Assembly (NCBI GenBank): GCA_035486285.1
Contig: DATHNF010000030.1
Location: 1-23,139, forward strand
Source: DATHNF01 sp035486285
GTDB taxonomy: Bacteria; Patescibacteriota; Saccharimonadia; Saccharimonadales; UBA4665
Direction: 5' to 3'
Length of the DNA stretch: 23,139 nt
Shown: piece after piece, positions 6,296 to 12,085 of the stretch
Layout of the letters: every line of letters begins with the position of its first letter
Position numbering within the stretch: position 1 is the stretch's first letter
Notes under the pieces: model-generated
Seen by the model: the letters and a program-made list of their open reading frames with translations, nothing else
Database searches by the model: none
What the model was told of the DNA's origin: nothing
Program-made: the position numbers and the translations under genes

Positions 6296-6370
6296 TTATG
6301 CATGCGTACAGAACAGACCGCCACGAGTTGTGCGGGTAAACCAGTATTGGTTATTCTGTGCGTTTGACAT
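6296..6370 (-). CDS. Leader peptide A, 24 aa, with NQxWxTxxxxGGLF motif
   Basis: This 24-residue ORF starts at ATG 6370, only 7 nt after a -10 box, so it is probably read from a leaderless transcript. It has one Trp (W10). Residues 7-20 align without gaps to leader peptide B, with NQ, W, T and GGLF identical. The codon stretch AACCAAT-n-CTGG is also shared at the nucleotide level. It is followed by a terminator, so it most likely acts by its translation (ribosome position) and not as a stable protein. Confidence 0.65.
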   Translation of the reverse strand: MSNAQNNQYWFTRTTRGGLFCTHA

Positions 6371-6377
6371 GCGAGAT

Positions 6378-6406
6378 AATATACACCTTGGGCCAAGGAG
6401 TGTCAA
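6378..6406 (-). promoter_or_regulatory. Strong sigma70-type promoter of the trpS unit
   Basis: On the minus strand: TTGACA (6406-6401), a 17-bp spacer, then TATATT (6383-6378), which is a perfect -35 box and a 5/6 -10 box at ideal spacing. The ATG of leader peptide A begins 7 nt downstream, at the expected transcription start. The spacer holds a 13-bp inverted repeat, CCTTGG-G-CCAAGG (6386-6398), which could be an operator; no repressor gene is identified here. Confidence 0.8.
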
Positions 6407-6431
6407 ATGCCGCGGCGCATTCCGCTTATGA

Positions 6432-6459
6432 TTGCATTTCTTTAGCCAGCCTCTATACT
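6432..6459 (+). promoter_or_regulatory. Promoter of the 383-aa orphan gene
   Basis: TTGCAT (6432-6437), a 16-bp spacer and TATACT (6454-6459) make a reasonable sigma70-type promoter. It is divergent from the trpS-unit promoter at 6378-6406. The transcript would carry a leader of about 30 nt before the ATG at 6498. Confidence 0.5.
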
Positions 6460-6497
6460 TGAAAATTAAAGCATCTAATTATTGTGAGGTTATCGTA

Positions 6498-7649
6498 ATG
6501 CCAGAAACAGCCGAGCACAGTGGACGCGAACACCTATCACGCTATTTTCCTCAATTATCACCTGACAGCGTGTTCATTGAGCATAACAAACCCGTAGACC
6601 AACGAGCCGACAACGAGTGGGACGTGAGAGATTTATGGCTAATGGAGCAAGATGCCCTCGACCCCCGAGCCATCGACGCCGGGGCGTTCGCCGTATTCAA
6701 AGCCCGGCTCTATGATAGCGCCCTCACTATTGATGAGTCCCAAAAAGGCGCCTATACCTCAATCAGAGAGAAACTGCTTTCTAGCGCGAGAGAAATCGCT
6801 ACAGTTCTTGTTAAAGCCCGAGGAAGAGCGGGCACAGAAGCAGCCTATTGCTACACGGGAATAGTACCGGAGGAAGTTGGGTTTCAAAACGAGCCGTTTA
6901 AAGACATGGTACCAGTACCAGGAGCACGAGGATTTGAACTGATAGCCCTGCCAAACAACGACGTGCACTATCACGGTAAAGACCCTTCTGACTCCCTGCC
7001 AATAAGTCTGTCTAATGGTCGGCCCGATGGTTTTAGCTTTATTCCAAAGCGTTTTGAAAGCGCTACGGGAGATGTGGGTAAAGTTTCAGAGTTCGCCGCT
7101 ACTAATACCCCGTATCTTCTTACTTCGCGAGAAATACCCACAAAAATACTTGAAGAATATAGCTTGCCAATGACAGCCGAGCTCATTATAAAACTGGCAA
7201 CGATATCTGCGGTAGAATATCCCGAGAAAGTGGCCGAAACCTTCGGAGCTATTCCTGAGATAGAGGAGCACCTATCCAAAGTTCGCCAGCTGGTTACTGA
7301 TTATAGGTCATTCTATGATTCGGTTATAGACAGAAATATGGGCTATTTGAACGAGACGAGCACCTTGGAGCAGTTCCAGCCTGACTATAATGCGCTACGC
7401 AACAGCTACAAGCGAGAATCTAAGGCACTTTGGGCAAAATATGATGCCTTCCGCTCAGAGGTCCGCATACGAGTATTATGGGAAGTAACACGTGGCGATT
7501 GGCCTAGCATTGATTTTGGCAGTGAACAAGCCGATGCCTTCCACTCTCCTGATTTTGTCATACGAGAGCTCAATCTTGAGAAAGAAGAAATGCAGGCGCG
7601 TATTAAACGGGCGGATGCTATTTTGAGCGTTTTGGATTTGCTAGATTAA
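6498..7649 (+). CDS. Unknown 383-aa protein
   Basis: I do not recognise this protein. It is hydrophilic and acidic, with no signal peptide or membrane span. Visible blocks are an N-terminal acidic segment (NEWDVRDLWLMEQDALDP), a central part with FELIALPNNDVHYHGKDP and RPDGFSFIPKRFES, and a helical, charged C-terminal third (VRQLVTDYRSFYDSVI, then NLEKEEMQARIKRADAIL) that could form a coiled coil. ATG 6498 is chosen because GAGG lies 8 nt upstream; the longer TTG start at 6432 would overlap the predicted promoter. The gene stands alone and converges with rpsI, 64 nt apart. Confidence 0.75.
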   Translation: MPETAEHSGREHLSRYFPQLSPDSVFIEHNKPVDQRADNEWDVRDLWLMEQDALDPRAIDAGAFAVFKARLYDSALTIDESQKGAYTSIREKLLSSAREIATVLVKARGRAGTEAAYCYTGIVPEEVGFQNEPFKDMVPVPGARGFELIALPNNDVHYHGKDPSDSLPISLSNGRPDGFSFIPKRFESATGDVGKVSEFAATNTPYLLTSREIPTKILEEYSLPMTAELIIKLATISAVEYPEKVAETFGAIPEIEEHLSKVRQLVTDYRSFYDSVIDRNMGYLNETSTLEQFQPDYNALRNSYKRESKALWAKYDAFRSEVRIRVLWEVTRGDWPSIDFGSEQADAFHSPDFVIRELNLEKEEMQARIKRADAILSVLDLLD

Positions 7650-7713
7650 TAAACTAGCTTCTTATTACAAACAGAAGGCGGTAAACAGTCTTCCAATAAC
7701 CGTCTGACTATGA

Positions 7714-8112
7714 TTAGCGCTTGGTGAACTGACGCTGTTTGCGGGCACCTTTGAGGCCGAACTTCTTGCGTTCTTTCTCGCGGGAGTCACGGCTGAGCAG
7801 GTCGGCACGCTTGAGGGTCGCCTTGAGGTCTTCGTTCATAACGACGAGAGCTTTGGAGATGCCGAGCCGGATAGCTTCGATCTGGCCTTCGTGGCCGCCG
7901 CCGGAGACGACGGCGCTAACGTCAAACTTGTTGGTTTGGTCGAGCACGGCGAATGGTTGCTGCAGTTTATTAAGCAAATACTTACTCTCTGAGAAATATT
8001 CGGCAGCTGGTTTGCCGTTGACGGTTATGGCGCCTTTGCCACCCTGCAGGCGGACACGGGCCGTAGCGCTTTTGCGGCGACCGAGGGCGTAGAAGTAGCT
8101 GTCTTTGGCCAT
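7714..8112 (-). CDS. rpsI: 30S ribosomal protein S9 (uS9)
   Basis: This 132-aa protein has the S9 N-terminal block YALGRRKSATARVRL. It ends in the hallmark basic C-terminal tail GLKGARKQRQFTKR, whose terminal Lys-Arg reaches the P-site tRNA anticodon stem in the 30S subunit. It is the last gene of the superoperon and overlaps the stop of rplM by one base (TAATG). No strong terminator is visible in the 64 bp between it and the convergent orphan gene. Confidence 0.98.
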   Translation of the reverse strand: MAKDSYFYALGRRKSATARVRLQGGKGAITVNGKPAAEYFSESKYLLNKLQQPFAVLDQTNKFDVSAVVSGGGHEGQIEAIRLGISKALVVMNEDLKATLKRADLLSRDSREKERKKFGLKGARKQRQFTKR

Positions 8113-8552
8113 TATTTACCTTCCTTGATTGAAATAGTTTCGGGCTTCTGGGCCGCATGCTGGTGTTCGGCACCCGCATAAACCTTAAGGCGTTTCAGGC
8201 GCTCGTCACGCAACTTGTTGGCGGGCAGCATGCCGCGGACGGCGTGGGTGATGGCAAATGTCGGGTCTTTCTCAAGCTTCTCGGCCAAGCTGGCTTCTTT
8301 GAGGCCGCCGGGGTAGTTGCTATGGCTGTAATACATCTTTTTGTTGAGTTTACCGCCCGTAGCTACGGTATCTTGGGCATTGATAATGACGACGAAATCG
8401 CCGCAATCGATATGCTTGGTGAATTGTGGCTTGCCCTTGCCGGTCAGCAAAGTGGCGACTCGGGTAGCAACCCGGCCGAGCGGCGCTTCGCTGGCGTCGA
8501 CCACGTACCATTTACGAGTAACATCGGTAGGTTTGGCGCTATAGGTCTTCAT
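8112..8552 (-). CDS. rplM: 50S ribosomal protein L13 (uL13)
   Basis: This 146-aa protein carries the L13 signatures WYVVDASEAPLGRVATRVA near the N-terminus and HSNYPGGLKEASLAEKL in the middle, followed by AVRGMLPANKLRDERLKRLKVY. L13 is an early-assembling 23S rRNA-binding protein. It pairs with rpsI as in most bacteria, here appended to the alpha operon after rplQ. It is joined to both neighbours by TAATG stop-start overlaps. Confidence 0.98.
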   Translation of the reverse strand: MKTYSAKPTDVTRKWYVVDASEAPLGRVATRVATLLTGKGKPQFTKHIDCGDFVVIINAQDTVATGGKLNKKMYYSHSNYPGGLKEASLAEKLEKDPTFAITHAVRGMLPANKLRDERLKRLKVYAGAEHQHAAQKPETISIKEGK

Positions 8553-9022
8553 TACTTCTTCTCCTTGGCGGCGGCTTTGGGCTTAGGGGCCGCGGCAGTT
8601 GCTTTAGCAGCCTTCGGCGTGGCTGGGGTAGTGGCAGCCGGCTTGGCAACAGGAGCTTCTTTGAGGTCGTCAACGAAGCTGATACGGGCCAGCTGGGCGT
8701 TATCACCGCGCCGTAGTATAGTCTTTTCGATTCGTAAGTGGCCGCTGCTGCGGTTCTTGAGCTTGGGGGCGATTTCATCTACCAGCTTGTGGGCGCTGGC
8801 AACAGTCTGCAAATCGCTGATTACTTGGCGGCGGTTGTGCAGGTCGCCTTTCTTGGCTTTGGTGATTAGCTTCTCGACGTAAGGAACGACTTCTTTGGCC
8901 TTGGGCAAGGTGGTCTCGATCGACTCGTACTTAATTAAGGAGTCGGCCAAGCCTTTAATCAACGCTGAACGCTGGTCGCGCTCGCGGTGCAGTTTTCGAC
9001 CTTGGTAGCCGTGGCGATGCAT
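8552..9022 (-). CDS. rplQ: 50S ribosomal protein L17 (bL17)
   Basis: This protein has the typical L17 opening MHRHGYQGRKLHRERDQRSAL and the core SLIKYESIETTLPKAKEV. At 156 aa it exceeds the usual length of about 120-130 by a low-complexity C-terminal tail rich in Ala, Lys and Pro (about residues 122-156). That tail is probably disordered and rRNA-facing. It follows rpoA after a single base, as in the standard alpha operon. Confidence 0.97.
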   Translation of the reverse strand: MHRHGYQGRKLHRERDQRSALIKGLADSLIKYESIETTLPKAKEVVPYVEKLITKAKKGDLHNRRQVISDLQTVASAHKLVDEIAPKLKNRSSGHLRIEKTILRRGDNAQLARISFVDDLKEAPVAKPAATTPATPKAAKATAAAPKPKAAAKEKK

Positions 9023-9023
9023 C

Positions 9024-9980
9024 TTAGAGCTCCAACTCCGCTAACTTCTCTTTGACCTCGTCGAGCGCTTTGCTGCCAAAGCCTTTGAGGTCGCGCAGTT
9101 CGGCGTCATTGAGGGCAAATAAGTCCCTAATGGTATGAATGTCGTTATTAGTTAAGGCATTGGTTGTCCGGGCCGATAGGTTGAGGTCTTCGATTGAAGT
9201 GTTCAGGGCTGTTGGTTCGTCGCCAAGAATGTCGCTGCCGAATTCGGAATCCTGGCTAGCGCCTGGTTCGGTAATCGGAGCACTGACAGCGACCCGCGTT
9301 TTACCAGCCAGCGCGGTGTACTGGTTAACCAGGATAGCAGCAGCTTCTTCGAAGGCGTCCTGCGGCGTAATGGAGCCGTCGGTGTCAATTGTCAGCAGCA
9401 ATTTGTCGAGGTCAGTAGCTTGGCCGACACGGGTGTTCTCCACCTTATAGCGAACGCGCAAGACGGGGCTAAAGATGGCGTCCACGGCAATCATGTCGCT
9501 CGCCTTCTTGGCGGTACCTTCTTCAATAGTGCGATAGCCGCGGCCAATCTCTACGGTCAGGTCAATGATGAGTTCGGCCTTCGGATCATCGATAGTGGCG
9601 ATAACGTGGTCGGGGTTGACGACTTCGACGTCGGCGTTGGTTTGGATATCCTTGGCGGTAACGACGCCTTTCTTATGCTTGGTAATACGTAAGGTTTGGG
9701 ACTCTTCACCGTAGATGCGGAAACGGATGCCTTTGAGATTCGACATGATGTCGACGATATCTTCTTTGACGCCTGGCACAGAGGTAAACTCGTGCGTGAC
9801 GCCCTCTATCTTAAAGGCCGTCACGGCGGCGCCCGAGATGCTAGACAAGAGCACGCGGCGCAAGCTGTTACCGAGCGTCATGCCGTAGCCGCTGTGCAGC
9901 GGTTCGACGGCGAAGGTGGCGCTGGTGGCGCTGTGGTCGTCAACGTTGACGAGACCGGGGGTGTGAATTATATTTGACAT
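9024..9980 (-). CDS. rpoA: RNA polymerase alpha subunit
   Basis: This 318-aa protein has the complete domain plan. The N-terminal assembly domain (about 1-230) contains GMTLGNSLRRVLLSSISGAA. A linker rich in Asp, Glu and Ser follows, and the C-terminal domain is at about 260-318. The DNA-contacting residues of the C-terminal domain seem retained: LSARTTNAL aligns with the E. coli segment holding Arg265 and Asn268, and KGFGSKALDEVKEKL matches the helix-hairpin-helix region. UP-element recognition is therefore plausible. AAGGAG lies 9 nt before the ATG. Confidence 0.98.
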   Translation of the reverse strand: MSNIIHTPGLVNVDDHSATSATFAVEPLHSGYGMTLGNSLRRVLLSSISGAAVTAFKIEGVTHEFTSVPGVKEDIVDIMSNLKGIRFRIYGEESQTLRITKHKKGVVTAKDIQTNADVEVVNPDHVIATIDDPKAELIIDLTVEIGRGYRTIEEGTAKKASDMIAVDAIFSPVLRVRYKVENTRVGQATDLDKLLLTIDTDGSITPQDAFEEAAAILVNQYTALAGKTRVAVSAPITEPGASQDSEFGSDILGDEPTALNTSIEDLNLSARTTNALTNNDIHTIRDLFALNDAELRDLKGFGSKALDEVKEKLAELEL

Positions 9981-9997
9981 GCAGCTTTGCTCCTTCT

Positions 9998-10621
9998 TTA
10001 GCGTGAATAGTACTCTACGATTAATTGCTCATTTATATCAGGTTCAGCGTCATCGCGCGCTGGTGAACCAGTTACTGATAACGCTATTTTCTTGCGGTCG
10101 ACCTTCAACCAGCCGGGTATGGCGCTCGGTGCCGGGCTGACGTCGTCGAGGCCCTTGAAATAAGCGGTCTTCAGGCTATGCGGCCGGACAGTCAGGACAT
10201 CACCAGGCTTGAGGCGGATGGACGGAATATCGACTCGGGAATCGTTTAACAGGAAGTGGCCGTGGGTCATCAACTGGCGGGCGGCCCGGCGGCTCGGCGC
10301 GAAACCAGCCCGGTAGACGGCGTTGTCGGCCCGTTGTTCCAGTAATTGCAATAATACTTCGCCGGATTGGCCTTGGCGCCGACCAGCCTCTTTCATGAGG
10401 TTGCTAAACTGACGCTCTAGTAGGCCGTATAGGCGCTTGACCTTCTGCTTCTCCCTTAATTGGAGAGAATACTGGCTAACACGGCCACCACGCGGTCCGC
10501 GGCTTTGCGGGCCCTGGCCGGGCTTGGAAGTACGCTTGACTAAAGCCTTGTGAGCTTTGGGGTGCAAAGCGTAGCCTTCGCGGCGACTCATTTTGACTAT
10601 TGAACCTCTGTCTCGTGCCAT
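9998..10621 (-). CDS. rpsD: 30S ribosomal protein S4 (uS4)
   Basis: At 207 aa it is the normal length. The N-terminal region lacks the CxxC pairs of zinc-binding S4, so this is the C-minus form. The S4 RNA-binding domain starts near residue 100 (LEQRADNAVYRAGFAPSRRA, then RQLMTHGHFLLN). The C-terminus ends INEQLIVEYYSR, as in other S4 proteins. S4 nucleates 30S assembly, and in many bacteria it also represses its own operon; whether it does so here is not visible. Confidence 0.98.
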   Translation of the reverse strand: MARDRGSIVKMSRREGYALHPKAHKALVKRTSKPGQGPQSRGPRGGRVSQYSLQLREKQKVKRLYGLLERQFSNLMKEAGRRQGQSGEVLLQLLEQRADNAVYRAGFAPSRRAARQLMTHGHFLLNDSRVDIPSIRLKPGDVLTVRPHSLKTAYFKGLDDVSPAPSAIPGWLKVDRKKIALSVTGSPARDDAEPDINEQLIVEYYSR

Positions 10622-10629
10622 GGTATTCC

Positions 10630-11091
10630 TTAAATCCTTCTAGCCTTACGTGGGCGTACGCCGCCATGCGGCACGCCGGTCACGTCTCTGATACTCTCGA
10701 CGGCTATGTCCATACCGCTCAGTACGCGAACTGCGGCATCCCGTCCTAGGCCAACGCCCTTGATGAAGACTTCGGCCTTAGTAAAGCCATATTGCTGCTT
10801 AGCAGCCTGTGCGGCCCGTTCGGCAGCTACTTGGGCGGCATAGGCGGTGCCCTTCTTGGAGCCGCGGAAGCCGCAAGCCCCGGCGCTGGAGGCAGTCAGG
10901 ACATTGCCGCTGCCATCAGTAAAAGTCACGATGGTATTGTTAAACGTCGCTTGAACGTGTACCTGGCCGCTAGCAACAGTACGCTTGGCTTTTTTGCGCT
11001 TAGGCGTAGGCGTCTTGGCGGCTGTTGTTACTTCTGCCTCTGGTGTTGGAACTTCTGGAGTTGGTGTCGTTACTGCTTCGGCTTCAGCCAT
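10630..11091 (-). CDS. rpsK: 30S ribosomal protein S11 (uS11)
   Basis: The core (about 37-153) has S11 hallmarks: QATFNNTIVTFTDGSGN, GACGFRGSKKGTAYAAQVAAE and KGVGLGRDAAVR. It is 153 aa because of an N-terminal extension of about 35 residues dominated by Thr, Pro, Ala and Glu. The C-terminal block reads PHGGVRPRKARRI where E. coli has PHNGCRPPKRRRV, so the Asn known to become isoaspartate in E. coli is Gly here. The start has an excellent ribosome-binding site (AAAGGAG, 6 nt). Confidence 0.97.
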   Translation of the reverse strand: MAEAEAVTTPTPEVPTPEAEVTTAAKTPTPKRKKAKRTVASGQVHVQATFNNTIVTFTDGSGNVLTASSAGACGFRGSKKGTAYAAQVAAERAAQAAKQQYGFTKAEVFIKGVGLGRDAAVRVLSGMDIAVESIRDVTGVPHGGVRPRKARRI

Positions 11092-11149
11092 TACAGACTC
11101 CTTTCAATCGAGATAATTGCATAGCGGTGTGCGGTAAAATGCGGAGTCA

Positions 11150-11536
11150 TCATGTCTTGGAAGCTACCTTCTTGGCGGTACCGCCAACAGTGACTTTACG
11201 GCCGCGACGGGTGCGGGCGTTGGTCTTCGTGCGCTGTCCCCGTGATGGCAGACTGGCTTTGTGGCGCAGGCCGCGGTAGGCATTAATGTCCTTAAGCCGC
11301 TTGATGTTGCCGCTGACTAAGCGTTGAAGCTCGCCTTCGACGACTAGGTCGGCGTTAATGACGTCTTGGATACGGGAAACTTCGGCATCGGTCAGATTCT
11401 TGACGCGAGTTATGCGCTCGACGTTGGCTTTGCCCAAAATATCGTCGGCTGTCTTAGGCCCGATACCATATACACAGGTCAATGCCACCCATACTTGCTT
11501 CTCAGCTGGAATAACAACACCAGAAATTCTCGCCAT
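11150..11536 (-). CDS. rpsM: 30S ribosomal protein S13 (uS13)
   Basis: This 128-aa protein begins MARISGVVIPAEKQVWVAL and carries the helix-two-turn-helix block CVYGIGPKTADDILGKA and the conserved YRGLRHKASLPSRGQRTKTNARTRRG (given here in part: RGLRHKASLPSRGQRT). S13 sits in the 30S head and contacts the 50S subunit and P-site tRNA. It starts 5 nt after the rpmJ stop. A 58-nt gap before rpsK holds only the rpsK ribosome-binding site. Confidence 0.98.
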   Translation of the reverse strand: MARISGVVIPAEKQVWVALTCVYGIGPKTADDILGKANVERITRVKNLTDAEVSRIQDVINADLVVEGELQRLVSGNIKRLKDINAYRGLRHKASLPSRGQRTKTNARTRRGRKVTVGGTAKKVASKT

Positions 11537-11541
11537 AGGAA

Positions 11542-11658
11542 TTAACCCTGCCTCTGCTTATGCTTAGGTTTGAACTTGTTGATAACATACAACCGGCCTT
11601 TACGGCGGACGATTTTATCATCGGGACTAATCTTTTTGACACTGGCACGCACTTTCAT
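11542..11658 (-). CDS. rpmJ: 50S ribosomal protein L36 (bL36), zinc-free form
   Basis: This is a 38-aa protein. It opens MKVRASVKKI and closes FKPKHKQRQG, matching L36 end to end. The Cys ligands of the classical zinc ribbon are gone: the CDKC position reads SPDD and the later Cys is Asn, leaving only the His. It is therefore a C-minus L36, which does not need zinc. An upstream in-frame ATG at 11667 would add three residues, but the MKVRAS start is universal and AGGAG lies 10 nt before it. Confidence 0.95.
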   Translation of the reverse strand: MKVRASVKKISPDDKIVRRKGRLYVINKFKPKHKQRQG

Positions 11659-11702
11659 GCGGATCATGCTCCTCTCAGCGATGACTCACTGCTTCAATTG
11701 AT

Positions 11703-11924
11703 TTAACCTTTGCGATAGGTGATTCTGCCCTTAGTAAGATCATAAGGGGTCAACTCGACCGTCACGCTATCACCGGGTACGATTCGGATAAAATGTTTCC
11801 GCATCTTACCGGCGACGTGAGCTATGATTTTATGGCCGTTCTCGAGTTCTACGCGAAACTGAGTCCCTGGAAGGGTCTCGACAATTGTTCCTGTTAACTC
11901 GATTACTTCCTTGTTGGCTGCCAT
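11703..11924 (-). CDS. infA: Translation initiation factor IF-1
   Basis: This 73-aa OB-fold protein is close to the normal length of 72. It contains the IF-1 landmarks LTGTIVETLPGTQFRVELEN, HVAGKMRKHFIRI and PGDSVTVELTPYDLTKGRI (each near-identical to other bacteria). IF-1 binds the 30S A site during initiation. It directly follows secY, with no adk or map between them, and is preceded by its own promoter. It has no clear Shine-Dalgarno sequence, and the predicted leader is about 11 nt. Confidence 0.98.
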   Translation of the reverse strand: MAANKEVIELTGTIVETLPGTQFRVELENGHKIIAHVAGKMRKHFIRIVPGDSVTVELTPYDLTKGRITYRKG

Positions 11925-11941
11925 AAATATAACAATGGTTA

Positions 11942-11971
11942 ATTATAGCAGCTCCTACAACGGTTTGTAAA
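11942..11971 (-). promoter_or_regulatory. Internal promoter ahead of infA
   Basis: On the minus strand TTTACA (11971-11966), an 18-bp spacer and TATAAT (11947-11942) form a strong sigma70-type promoter. It lies in the 161-bp gap between secY and infA and would give the infA-to-rpsI segment a supply of transcript independent of the upstream spc genes. Confidence 0.7.
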
Positions 11972-12085
11972 GAGTTTTTGTGCACTCTAGCAATCCCTCG
12001 CGCTGCAGGCGAACTATCTAAACAGTATAGTAGCATACGAAACTAAGGCGTAACAAGCTTGATAAGAGGACCCTCTTGCGCCTGG

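Larger units (their letters stand above)
6250..6370 (-). promoter_or_regulatory. Attenuator module A, proposed Trp-responsive
   Basis: The layout is parallel to module B. The conserved TGG (6343-6341) is followed after exactly 18 nt by GGCGGT (6322-6317, the two Gly codons). This can pair with AACCGCC (6271-6265), the 5' arm of the terminator. The spacing from the Gly codons to the terminator is 45 nt here and 42 nt in module B. The region 1:2 hairpin is imperfect here (CCGC with GCGG). It lies at the very 5' end of the transcript. Confidence 0.6.

Noticed and set aside
7650..7713. Bidirectional terminator between the orphan gene and rpsI
   Set aside because: Only short, interrupted inverted repeats (such as CGGT/ACCG) without a U-run are present, so no terminator is called.
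8157..8882. 241-aa plus-strand ORF opposite rplM and rplQ, and similar long antisense ORFs (for example 5021-5836, 12798-13592)
   Set aside because: They lie antisense to clear genes, have no ribosome-binding site and show the composition of complement-strand shadows.
12062..12085. Terminator after secY (AAGAGG/CCTCTT)
   Set aside because: The stem is 6 bp with a 2-nt loop and no U-run, too weak to claim.
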